Shown: positions 44,482 through 54,714 of the stretch, piece by piece | Numbering within the stretch: the stretch's first letter is position 1 | Layout of the letters: every line of letters starts with the position of its first letter | Source of the DNA: Xenophilus aerolatus | GTDB taxonomy: Bacteria; Pseudomonadota; Gammaproteobacteria; Burkholderiales; Burkholderiaceae_C | DNA: 64,000 bases | NCBI GenBank assembly: GCA_029968055.1 | Contig: JASCNX010000001.1 | Span: 1,488,001-1,552,000 of the forward strand | Direction of reading: 5' to 3' | Notes under the pieces: model-generated | Database searches by the model: none | Told to the model about the DNA's origin: nothing | The model's input: only the letters and a program-made list of their open reading frames with translations | Made by a program: the position numbers and the translations under genes

Positions 44482-45765
44482 TCAGTCGAGCCGCTCGGCC
44501 CAGTCGAGCGCCCGCACGTGCGCTTCGACCATGCGGTCGCGTGGAATGGCATGGCGCATGGCGAGGATCTCGATCAGGCCTTCGTCGCCGCTCTCGCAGG
44601 CCCTGGCCATCGCCAGGTAGGGCGCGAACGCGCCCGTTCCTTCCAGCACGGCCGCGCTCACTTCGGCCGGCAGGCTCACCAGCGACATGGCCTCGGCCAG
44701 CGGCACGTCCAGCAGGACGTCCAGCATCGAGAACATGCCGGCCACGAAGGCCAGCTCGGCCTCGACCGGCGGCATGGTCTCTGCGGCCAGGAGTTCCATG
44801 ACCCGGCCCCGGGTGATCGCCAGCGCCCCTGCGGCCGGCGGCAGGCTGTCCGACGGCGTGCTGGCCAGCAGGATGGCGGTCCAGCGGAACAGCCGCCGCA
44901 TGCCCACGGTCATCACCGCGTGCCGGAACGACGAGATCTCCAGGTGGCGGCCGAAGCCCGAGGTGTTGATATAGCGCAGCAGGCGGTACGAGAGCGTCGG
45001 CTCGCGCCGCAGCACGTCCTCGATCTCCTCCAGTTCCGCCTCGACGCGCACGAGGTTCATCAGCCGCAGCAGCGACGCGTGCGACGCGGCGGCGCTGCGC
45101 ACCGTGCCGTTGAGTGCCGGGCGCGTGAACCACATGCCCTCGAAGAGCCGCACGCCCGCACCGGCGAGCTGCTCGAACTCGCGGCCGGTGCGCACGCCAG
45201 TGACCACCACCTGCTGCACGCCCTGGCGATGCAGCGCACGTGCCACGCCGGCCGCGCGGTCCAGCTCGACGGCCCCCAGCGGCAGGATCGCGAACGCAGC
45301 CAGTTCGACCAGGCGCGGGTCCTCGTTGAGCCAGCGCGCGTCGAAGGCCAGCCTGAAGCCGGCGCTGCGGGCCGCGCGCAGGGACGCGAGGTCGAAAGGC
45401 GGTTCACCCGAGGGCGCCGCGGGTGCAGGCACCAGTTCGAGCACCACCTTGGTGGGGTCGAGCACGGCCACGGGGCCGTCGGAGCGCAGCAGGTCGTCAC
45501 TGTGGCAACGCAGGAAGCTCGGGCGGCGCGACGGCGCCAGGCCGCCCGAGGCGTCCGGGAACTCGGGCATGAGCATGCGCGGCCCGCTGCCGGCAGGCGG
45601 ACCGATGGGGCTGTTGGCGGCCGGGCCCATGGGACCGGCCGGCTGGACGAGGCGGTAGCCCGCAACGGCCACCCGCTCGTCCACCAGAAGGCGCCGCGCG
45701 AAGACCGCGCGCGCCGGGCCCGCTTCCTCGCCTGCTGCCCCCGTGCTGCGCGCTGCAACCGACAT
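44482..45765 (-). CDS. EAL-HDOD (YuxH-type) protein with inactive EAL domain, sigma28-promoted
   Basis: The ATG at 45765 follows GAGGAA and gives 427 residues; a longer start at 45810 has no ribosome site. The N-terminal EAL-like domain (about 20-230) has VAGYRLVQP in place of the EAL motif and a Gly/Pro-rich insert (about 42-60). The HDOD domain is strongly similar to that of the gene at 39840, for example EPTLSYRLLRYINTSGFGRHLEISSFRHAVMTVGMRRLFRW. Both end with an ACESGDE-containing tail. An excellent sigma28 promoter precedes it, so it should be made with the filament and motor genes. Catalysis is not expected; a scaffold or c-di-GMP receptor role is inferred. Confidence 0.88.
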   Translation of the reverse strand: MSVAARSTGAAGEEAGPARAVFARRLLVDERVAVAGYRLVQPAGPMGPAANSPIGPPAGSGPRMLMPEFPDASGGLAPSRRPSFLRCHSDDLLRSDGPVAVLDPTKVVLELVPAPAAPSGEPPFDLASLRAARSAGFRLAFDARWLNEDPRLVELAAFAILPLGAVELDRAAGVARALHRQGVQQVVVTGVRTGREFEQLAGAGVRLFEGMWFTRPALNGTVRSAAASHASLLRLMNLVRVEAELEEIEDVLRREPTLSYRLLRYINTSGFGRHLEISSFRHAVMTVGMRRLFRWTAILLASTPSDSLPPAAGALAITRGRVMELLAAETMPPVEAELAFVAGMFSMLDVLLDVPLAEAMSLVSLPAEVSAAVLEGTGAFAPYLAMARACESGDEGLIEILAMRHAIPRDRMVEAHVRALDWAERLD

Positions 45766-45813
45766 ATCGTTTCCTCGGAGATTGCGAGGCGCGATCGCGC
45801 CCCTTCCCAACAG

Positions 45814-45840
45814 TTATCGGCATCGCCGTTGGGCACTTGA
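45814..45840 (-). promoter_or_regulatory. Sigma28 promoter of the EAL-HDOD / GGDEF-EAL genes
   Basis: On the minus strand TCAAGTGC (45833-45840), an 11-base spacer and a perfect GCCGATAA (45814-45821) lie 49-75 bases upstream of the ATG at 45765. This is the best sigma28 match in the window outside the flagellar cluster. Confidence 0.8.
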
Positions 45841-46017
45841 GCCGCCACGAGGATCCGCCGCCCGGCAACCCGCCGGACGGCCCGCCGGGCGCAAGCACGT
45901 CCGATGCCACCCTGGCGCGCGGCGACCTCGCCCACCGCAGCGCTGCGCCGATGCCGACACGGAGGCCGCGAGGCCGGTCGATAGAATTCCCAGCCCTTCC
46001 ACGCACCGGGGTTGCCT

Positions 46018-46893
46018 TTGTCCGACCGATTCGCCGTCCTGCCGCAGTACCTCTACCCCAAGCAGGCGCTGACCTCGTTCGCGGGCTGGGTCGCGGGCAA
46101 GGAGCGCGGCTCGGTCACCACCTGGATCGTGCGCCGCTTCGTCGCCAAGTACGACGTCAACATGGCCGAAGCCGTCGAGAGCGACATCTCGCGCTACGCC
46201 AGCTTCAACGACTTCTTCACGCGGGCCCTCAAGCCCGGTGCGCGGCCGATCGCCGAGGCGCCGCTGGTGTGCCCGGTCGATGGCGCGATCAGCCAGTTCG
46301 GTCCGATCGCGGGCGACCAGATCTTCCAGGCCAAGGGCCACGCCTACACCACCACCGCGCTGGTCGGCGGCGACGCGGCACTGGCCGCGCGCTTCAAGGA
46401 CGGCAGCTTCGCGACGCTCTACCTCAGCCCGCGCGACTACCACCGCATCCACATGCCCTGCGACGGGCGGCTCACGCGCATGGTCTACGTGCCCGGCGAC
46501 CTGTTCTCGGTCAACCCGACGACGGCGCGCGGCGTGCCGGGCCTGTTCGCGCGCAACGAGCGCGTGGTGTGCGTGTTCGATTCGCAGCGCGGGCCTTTCG
46601 TGCTGGTGCTGGTCGGCGCGACCATCGTCGGCAGCATGGCGACCGTGTGGCACGGCGTGGTCAACCCGCCGCGCGGCGGCGAGGTGCGCGAATGGCGCTA
46701 CGACGACGGCGAAATCGTGCTGAAGAAGGGCGAGGAAATGGGCCGGTTCCTGCTCGGCTCCACGGTGGTCATGCTGTTCCCGCGCCCCGCCCTCGTCTTC
46801 AACCCGGCCTGGGCGCCCGGAGGCGCCGTGCGCCTGGGCGAAGCCATGGCCCGGGACGAGGTGCAGGCGTCAAGCCCGACTGCTGAAATTTGA
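46018..46893 (+). CDS. psd: Phosphatidylserine decarboxylase
   Basis: The 291-residue protein starts at a TTG (46018) giving MSDRFAVLPQYLYPKQALTSFAGW, as in betaproteobacterial homologs. A second TTG two codons earlier is possible. It has LSPRDYHRIHMPCDG and the self-cleavage site L246-GST, where Ser248 becomes the pyruvoyl group. The enzyme makes phosphatidylethanolamine from phosphatidylserine at the inner membrane. It is divergent from the EAL-HDOD gene. Confidence 0.96.
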   Translation: MSDRFAVLPQYLYPKQALTSFAGWVAGKERGSVTTWIVRRFVAKYDVNMAEAVESDISRYASFNDFFTRALKPGARPIAEAPLVCPVDGAISQFGPIAGDQIFQAKGHAYTTTALVGGDAALAARFKDGSFATLYLSPRDYHRIHMPCDGRLTRMVYVPGDLFSVNPTTARGVPGLFARNERVVCVFDSQRGPFVLVLVGATIVGSMATVWHGVVNPPRGGEVREWRYDDGEIVLKKGEEMGRFLLGSTVVMLFPRPALVFNPAWAPGGAVRLGEAMARDEVQASSPTAEI

Positions 46894-46932
46894 GGCTTTG
46901 GCGCCACAGACCGCACCAAAGCTGCGCGGCCA

Positions 46933-46949
46933 GCTATGAAAGTTGTAGC
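46933..46949. repeat. GCTA-N9-TAGC palindromic repeat, copy 1
   Basis: GCTATGAAAGTTGTAGC is a short imperfect palindrome. A second copy of the same form is at 52079-52095. Similar short AT-centred elements are, to my recollection, common between genes of Comamonadaceae. It overlaps the candidate promoter of the winged-helix gene. Confidence 0.5.
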
Positions 46950-46971
46950 ATGAGGCGGTCTGCGATATAGT
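46943..46971 (+). promoter_or_regulatory. Candidate sigma70 promoter of winged-helix gene
   Basis: TTGTAG (46943-46948), 17 bases and TATAGT (46966-46971) form a plausible sigma70 pair. It lies about 95 bases upstream of the ATG at 47066 and overlaps the palindromic repeat. Confidence 0.5.
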
Positions 46972-47065
46972 CGCCGACCGTTTCGCGGCGCACCGGTGGC
47001 GCCGGCGCGACGGCCATAAACGACGCGGGCCGCCAGCAGCGACGCCCCTACGAGGAGAGCCTTCG

Positions 47066-47404
47066 ATGAGTACCAAGGAAAACGCAGCCGTCAGCCAGTT
47101 GCTGGCGTTGCTCGAAGCCCGTTACGCCCTGCGCGTGCTCTGGGCCTTGCGCGACGGGCATGCGCAGACCTTCCGGCTGCTCCAGGACAGTGTCGGCGGC
47201 ATCACTCCCAACACGCTCAACACCCGCATCAAGGAACTGCGCGAGGCCGGCATCGTCAGCCACGGCAGCGACGGCTACATCCTCACGCTCAGCGGGCAGG
47301 ACCTGCTCAAGCGCCTGTCGGACCTGCAGGCCTTCGCGGCCAAGTGGCAGGTCGGCCAGGTCAAGAAGGCGCCGCCGGTGGTGCCGCCCGTCAAGGTCGC
47401 CTGA
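47066..47404 (+). CDS. Small winged-helix (HxlR-like) transcriptional regulator
   Basis: The 112-residue protein with GAGGAG before its ATG is a single winged helix: [27 protein letters not shown] followed by [32 protein letters not shown]. The pattern matches HxlR/DUF24 regulators, which bind DNA as dimers. The N-terminal redox cysteine of that family is absent. The Pro/Val-rich tail is variable. Targets are unknown. Confidence 0.82.
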   Translation: MSTKENAAVSQLLALLEARYALRVLWALRDGHAQTFRLLQDSVGGITPNTLNTRIKELREAGIVSHGSDGYILTLSGQDLLKRLSDLQAFAAKWQVGQVKKAPPVVPPVKVA

Positions 47405-47445
47405 CGCACCCCGGCCTGCCGCCGCGCCGGCCGGATCCCCCGCAC

Positions 47446-47478
47446 AACGCCGCGCCGCCCCCGGGGCCACGCGGCGTT
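47446..47478 (+). terminator. Hairpin after winged-helix gene
   Basis: AACGCCGCG (47446-47454) and CGCGGCGTT (47470-47478) form a perfect 9-bp stem with a GC-rich loop. Only a short CTCG follows, so it is a weak terminator candidate. Confidence 0.5.
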
Positions 47479-47585
47479 CTCGCGCTGGCGGCGGCGCGTG
47501 CTCGTTAAACTGCGCGGCCCTCTCCGGCTCGCGTGCGCTGCGCGGGTGTCCGGCCCACTTCCCCCTTCATCCCCAAGGAGCTCCC

Positions 47586-47936
47586 ATGCCCACCACCCCG
47601 TCCGGCCTGCAGTATGAAGACACCGTCGTCGGCGACGGCGCCGAAGCCACGCCCGGCCAGCATGTGCATGTGCACTACACCGGCTGGCTCTACAACGACG
47701 GCCAGCAGGGCGCGAAGTTCGACTCCAGCCGCGACCGCGGCCAGCCCTTCGCCTTCTCGCTGGGCGCCGGCCAGGTCATCAAGGGCTGGGACGAAGGCGT
47801 CGCCGGCATGAAGATCGGCGGCCAGCGCACCCTCGTCATCCCTGCCGCGCTGGGCTACGGCGCGCGCGGCGCGGGCGGCGTGATCCCGCCTAACGCGACC
47901 CTCAAGTTCGACGTCGAACTGCTCGACGCCCACTGA
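47586..47936 (+). CDS. FKBP-type peptidyl-prolyl isomerase
   Basis: AAGGAG precedes the ATG at 47586. The 116-residue protein is a single FKBP domain without signal peptide: [65 protein letters not shown] and [15 protein letters not shown]. All residues of the FK506-binding pocket recognisable by eye are present. It probably assists cytoplasmic protein folding; grpE-dnaK-dnaJ follow. Confidence 0.95.
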   Translation: MPTTPSGLQYEDTVVGDGAEATPGQHVHVHYTGWLYNDGQQGAKFDSSRDRGQPFAFSLGAGQVIKGWDEGVAGMKIGGQRTLVIPAALGYGARGAGGVIPPNATLKFDVELLDAH

Positions 47937-47966
47937 ACGCCGGGCGCATCCGGCGCCACGCCGTGC

Positions 47967-47997
47967 AGGACCGCGCCCGCCGTGCGCGGTCCTTTCT
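47967..47997 (+). terminator. Terminator of the FKBP gene
   Basis: AGGACCGCGC (47967-47976) and GCGCGGTCCT (47984-47993) form a perfect 10-bp stem followed by TTCT. Confidence 0.75.
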
Positions 47998-48072
47998 CCC
48001 CTGTGTGTTGACCCTGTCCATCGGCCCTCGCGCGGCCATTGGAAATTTCTTGCGCGGAGCCGCAAGCCCCGT

Positions 48073-48099
48073 CTTGAAAAGGGCTTCCAGGCCCCTAGC
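48073..48099 (+). promoter_or_regulatory. Sigma32-like heat-shock promoter of grpE
   Basis: CTTGAAA (48073-48079), 12 bases and CCCCTAGC (48092-48099) resemble the RpoH pattern CTTGAAA-N13-CCCCATNT. The -35 box is perfect. It lies 34-60 bases before the grpE ATG. No CIRCE element (TTAGCACTC-N9-GAGTGCTAA) is visible. Confidence 0.65.
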
Positions 48100-48132
48100 T
48101 GCAAGGCAGCACTTTTTCCACTATTTCAAGAC

Positions 48133-48684
48133 ATGTCGGAGCACCAGAACAACCAGCCCGGAGCGGATGCGCTGAGCGGCGCGCCCAGCCCCGAAGAACT
48201 CGAAGCCGCCCTGGCGGCGAACACGGCCGACTCGCAGGCCGAACTGGCCGCGCTGCAGGCCAGGAACGCCGAACTGACCGACCAGTACCTGCGCGCCCAG
48301 GCCGACGTGCAGAACGCGCGCCGCCGCGCCGACGAGGAAGTGGCCAAGGCCCGCAAGTTCGCGCTGGAGTCCTTTGCCGAGAGCCTGCTGCCGGTGCTCG
48401 ACAGCCTGGAGGCGGGCCTGGCGGTGAAGGACGCCACCCCCGAGCAGATCCGTGAAGGCGCCGAGGCCACACTGCGCCAGCTCAAGCAGGCGCTGGAGCG
48501 CAACAAGGTGATCGAGGTGAACCCTGCCGCCGGCACGAAGTTCGACCCGCACCAGCACCAGGCCATCTCGGTCGTGCCGGCCGATCAGGAGCCGAACACC
48601 GTGGTCGGCGTGCTGCAGAAGGGCTACACCATCGCCGAGCGCGTGCTGCGCCCTGCCCTGGTGACGGTCGCGGCGCCGAAGTAA
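48133..48684 (+). CDS. grpE: Nucleotide exchange factor GrpE
   Basis: The 183-residue protein has the long N-terminal helix (about 20-75), then the head domain: [64 protein letters not shown] and [24 protein letters not shown]. GrpE releases ADP from DnaK and acts as a thermosensor. It lies 106 bases before dnaK. Confidence 0.97.
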   Translation: MSEHQNNQPGADALSGAPSPEELEAALAANTADSQAELAALQARNAELTDQYLRAQADVQNARRRADEEVAKARKFALESFAESLLPVLDSLEAGLAVKDATPEQIREGAEATLRQLKQALERNKVIEVNPAAGTKFDPHQHQAISVVPADQEPNTVVGVLQKGYTIAERVLRPALVTVAAPK

Positions 48685-48736
48685 GCCACACGCCGCCCAC
48701 AGGAAATCCACGCGCGGTCCCTTGAATCGCCCCGGG

Positions 48737-48745
48737 TTATCCACA
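48737..48745 (+). promoter_or_regulatory. Perfect DnaA-box sequence before dnaK
   Basis: TTATCCACA equals the strongest DnaA box. It is single and lies in the grpE-dnaK gap, 46 bases before the dnaK ATG. It could be chance or a DnaA-linked control site. Confidence 0.35.
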
Positions 48746-48790
48746 AGTTCATCACAACATCATTTCTCGGAATCAGGAGCACAACACACC

Positions 48791-50731
<1,941 letters not shown>

Positions 50732-50750
50732 TTCCGCAGCCCCGAACCGA

Positions 50751-50784
50751 GGCTGGAGCCCCACAGGGTGCTCCGGCCTTTTTT
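50751..50784 (+). terminator. Terminator between dnaK and dnaJ
   Basis: GGCTGGAGCCCC and GGGTGCTCCGGCC form a stem with one wobble and one mismatch, followed by six T. It may lower dnaJ expression relative to dnaK. Confidence 0.75.
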
Positions 50785-50837
50785 GCTTCTATCCGCTCTT
50801 CCCACCCGGACCGCCCGCTCCCTGAGGCGAACACTGC

Positions 50838-51980
<1,143 letters not shown>

Positions 51981-52003
51981 GGCACCCTCACCGAGGACGC
52001 CGC

Positions 52004-52045
52004 AGGGGCGCGATGCGAGACCGCATCGCGCCCCTTCTTTTTTTC
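52004..52045 (+). terminator. Strong terminator after dnaJ
   Basis: AGGGGCGCGATGCG (52004-52017) and CGCATCGCGCCCCT (52022-52035) form a perfect 14-bp stem with a 4-base loop, followed by a run of eight or more pyrimidines, mostly T. Confidence 0.95.
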
Positions 52046-52078
52046 CATCGTGCCTCGCGGGCGTGCCCAGCTCGACAT

Positions 52079-52095
52079 GCTATCTTTTTCGTAGC
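52079..52095. repeat. GCTA-N9-TAGC palindromic repeat, copy 2
   Basis: GCTATCTTTTTCGTAGC has the same ends and length as the copy at 46933-46949 and lies 34 bases past the dnaJ terminator. Confidence 0.5.
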
Positions 52096-52609
52096 ACGTC
52101 GCGCCCATCCCGCGGGCATGCCCGGCCGGCCTGACCGGCAAATTGCTTTTTCCCCGGGTCAATCAATTGGACCGGGTCGGCGCCTGTGTTCGAGGCCAAT
52201 TCGTCCGGGCTTATTTCGCGAGGGGAAATGCCGGACAACCGCGTAGGACGCTGGCACGTTATTAATAGCTTGCGCAAAGATATAAGAATTCAGCCGGGTA
52301 ATTTTCGGCCGGCGCGGGACGATCGCAATTCGGCTCAATTCGTCAGCACACTCCAGCCGCACCCGCAAGACGGCGTGGCCGCCACGCGACAGATCGGGCC
52401 TGCTCCGAGGGACGGCAGGAGGGCGGCGCGGTGTCTCCCGAGCCGGCCTGCGCGACGGCTCAAAAAATTCCCTCCGCCAGGAACGCAGAGGCGGCGCGCC
52501 TCTTTTGTAACCCGGCACAGCTTTTGCAGGAGCACCAAGGTTCAAGACAGGAACTTTTTTGCAGGGTTGTTCTTCTTAATTTAAAAACAACCTCAAGCAG
52601 GAATTTCCT

Positions 52610-52625
52610 TGGTGCGTTCTTTGCT
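52610..52625 (+). promoter_or_regulatory. Sigma54 promoter of prkA-yeaH-spoVR
   Basis: TGGTGCG-N4-TTGCT carries the invariant GG and GC at the exact sigma54 spacing. Transcription would start near 52636, about 130 bases before the prkA ATG. In E. coli the yeaG-yeaH operon is also sigma54 dependent, which supports the call. Confidence 0.85.
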
Positions 52626-52765
52626 CTATGCTGAACAAACCAAAGTGCAAAAGGGAGTTTTTTCCGGGTCGAGCTAACTGGCATCACGGAGCACTTCATG
52701 CGAGCGATGCGGTCTGCAGGCCACGGAAACCGGTGCCAGCTTTGTCGACTCGTTGGAGATTACCC

Positions 52766-54688
52766 ATGGATGTCATCAGCAACTTCACCGCCCGCTACGA
52801 ACGCACGCGTGAAGAGGTCCTGTCACTGCAGGAGTACCTGGATGTCTGCAAGCGCGACGCCACCGCCTACGCCACGGCGGCGGAGCGGATGCTGAAGGCG
52901 ATCGGCGAACCCGAACTCGTCGACACGCGCAACGACTCCCGCCTCTCTCGCATCTTCGCGAACAAGGTCATCAAGATCTACCCGGCCTTCCGGGAGTTCT
53001 ACGGCATGGAGGACGCCATCGAGCAGGTGGTGTCGTACTTCCGCCATGCCGCCCAGGGCCTGGAGGAAAAGAAGCAGATCCTCTACCTGCTCGGCCCGGT
53101 GGGCGGCGGCAAGAGCTCCATCGCCGAGCGGCTCAAGCAGCTCATGGAGCACGTGCCCTTCTATTCGATCCAGGGCTCGCCGGTGAACGAGTCGCCGCTG
53201 GGCCTGTTCAGCGCCGCCGAGGACGGAGAGATCCTGGAGAAGGAGTACGGCATCCCGCGCCGCTACCTGCAGCGCATCCTCTCGCCCTGGGCGGTGAAGC
53301 GGCTGGAGGAGTACGGCGGCGACATCCGCCAGTTCAAGGTGGTCAAGCGCTTCCCGTCGGTCCTGCGGCAGATCGCCGTGGCCAAGACCGAGCCGGGCGA
53401 CGAGAACAACCAGGACATCTCCTCCCTCGTCGGCAAGGTCGACATCCGAAAGCTCGAGACCTACGCGCAGGACGATCCCGACGCGTACGCCTATTCCGGC
53501 GGCCTGTGCCTGGCCAACCAGGGGCTGCTGGAGTTCGTGGAAATGTTCAAGGCGCCCATCAAGGTGCTGCACCCGCTGCTCACGGCCACGCAGGAAGGCA
53601 ACTTCAAGGGCACCGAGGGTTTCGGCGCCATCCCCTTCGACGGCATCGTGCTCGCCCACAGCAACGAGAGCGAGTGGAAGGCCTTCCGCAACAACAAGAA
53701 CAACGAGGCCTTCCTCGACCGCATCTACATCGTCAAGGTGCCCTACTGCCTGCGCGTGTCGGAAGAGATCAAGATCTACGACAAGCTGGTGCGCAACTCG
53801 TCGCTGGCCAAGGCGCCCTGCGCCCCCGGCACGCTGAAGATGATGGCGCAGTTCTCGGTGCTCACGCGCCTGAAGGAGCCGGAGAACTCGAACGTGTTCT
53901 CCAAGATGCAGGTGTACGACGGCGAGAACCTCAAGGACACCGATCCCAAGGCCAAGTCGATGCAGGAGTACCGCGACTACGCGGGCGTCGACGAGGGCAT
54001 GAGCGGCGTGTCCACGCGCTTCGCCTTCAAGATCATCTCCAAGGTCTTCAACTTCGACAGCTCGGAAGTGGCCGCCAACCCGGTGCACCTGATGTACGTG
54101 CTGGAACAGCAGATCGAGCGCGAGCAGTTCCCGGCCGAGACCGAGCAGAAGTTCGTCGGCTACATCAAGGAGCTGCTGGCGCCGCGCTATGCGGAGTTCA
54201 TCGGCAAGGAGATCCAGACCGCCTACCTCGAGAGCTACTCCGAGTACGGCCAGAACATCTTCGACCGCTACGTGACCTACGCCGACTACTGGATCCAGGA
54301 CCAGGAGTACCGCGACGTGGACACCGGCGAGGTGTTCGACCGCGCGGCGCTGAACGCCGAACTCGAGAAGATCGAGAAGCCGGCCGGCATCGCCAACCCC
54401 AAGGACTTCCGCAACGAGATCGTGAACTTCGTGCTGCGTGCACGGGCCGGCAACGCGGGCAACAACCCGGCCTGGACCAGCTACGAGAAGCTGCGCACGG
54501 TGATCGAGAAGAAGATGTTCTCGAACACCGAGGAGCTGCTGCCTGTGATCAGCTTCAACGCCAAGAGCAGCGCCGACGAGCAGAAGAAGCACGAGGACTT
54601 CGTCACGCGCATGGTCGAGAAGGGCTACACGGCCAAGCAGGTGCGCCTGCTGTGCGAGTGGTATCTGCGCGTGCGCAAGTCGTCCTGA
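52766..54688 (+). CDS. prkA: PrkA/YeaG-type serine protein kinase (AAA-like)
   Basis: The 640-residue protein starts at the ATG at 52766, with TTGGAGAT before it. It matches PrkA: an N-terminal AAA-like domain with P-loop GPVGGGKS at 110-117 and AIPFDGIVLAHSNESEWKAFRNNKNNEAFLDRIYIVKVPYCLRV, and the C-terminal PrkA domain. E. coli YeaG is a serine kinase acting in nitrogen and stationary-phase stress. With yeaH and spoVR it forms a conserved three-gene unit. Confidence 0.96.
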   Translation: MDVISNFTARYERTREEVLSLQEYLDVCKRDATAYATAAERMLKAIGEPELVDTRNDSRLSRIFANKVIKIYPAFREFYGMEDAIEQVVSYFRHAAQGLEEKKQILYLLGPVGGGKSSIAERLKQLMEHVPFYSIQGSPVNESPLGLFSAAEDGEILEKEYGIPRRYLQRILSPWAVKRLEEYGGDIRQFKVVKRFPSVLRQIAVAKTEPGDENNQDISSLVGKVDIRKLETYAQDDPDAYAYSGGLCLANQGLLEFVEMFKAPIKVLHPLLTATQEGNFKGTEGFGAIPFDGIVLAHSNESEWKAFRNNKNNEAFLDRIYIVKVPYCLRVSEEIKIYDKLVRNSSLAKAPCAPGTLKMMAQFSVLTRLKEPENSNVFSKMQVYDGENLKDTDPKAKSMQEYRDYAGVDEGMSGVSTRFAFKIISKVFNFDSSEVAANPVHLMYVLEQQIEREQFPAETEQKFVGYIKELLAPRYAEFIGKEIQTAYLESYSEYGQNIFDRYVTYADYWIQDQEYRDVDTGEVFDRAALNAELEKIEKPAGIANPKDFRNEIVNFVLRARAGNAGNNPAWTSYEKLRTVIEKKMFSNTEELLPVISFNAKSSADEQKKHEDFVTRMVEKGYTAKQVRLLCEWYLRVRKSS

Positions 54689-54714
54689 GCCACAACCACG
54701 GGAGGTCCGACACC

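Larger units (their letters stand above)
52046..52765. promoter_or_regulatory. Long AT-richer leader region of the prkA operon
   Basis: No gene is supported in this 720-base stretch, which is clearly richer in A and T than its surroundings. It holds one GCTA-N9-TAGC repeat (52079-52095), several short unsupported ORFs, and paired dyads upstream of a sigma54 promoter. GTTC/GAAC lie around 52541-52554, and GGTTGTT (52565-52571) pairs with AACAACC (52586-52592). GCACCAAGG (52532-52540) has an exact inverted copy CCTTGGTGC (52607-52615). These may be activator sites. A small RNA cannot be excluded. Confidence 0.45.

Noticed and set aside
40999-45840. A 1613-codon open frame on the plus strand
   Set aside because: It is antisense to the EAL-HDOD, GGDEF-EAL and EAL-HDOD genes, has His/Arg/Gln-rich shadow composition and no domain. 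High GC keeps antisense frames open.
48718-48740. A second sigma32 promoter before dnaK (CTTGAAT and CCCC)
   Set aside because: The two boxes are only three bases apart, far too close for a promoter.
53506-54714. Long upstream extension of the yeaH frame
   Set aside because: It overlaps prkA in another frame. The TTG at 54715 with a good ribosome site gives the family length.
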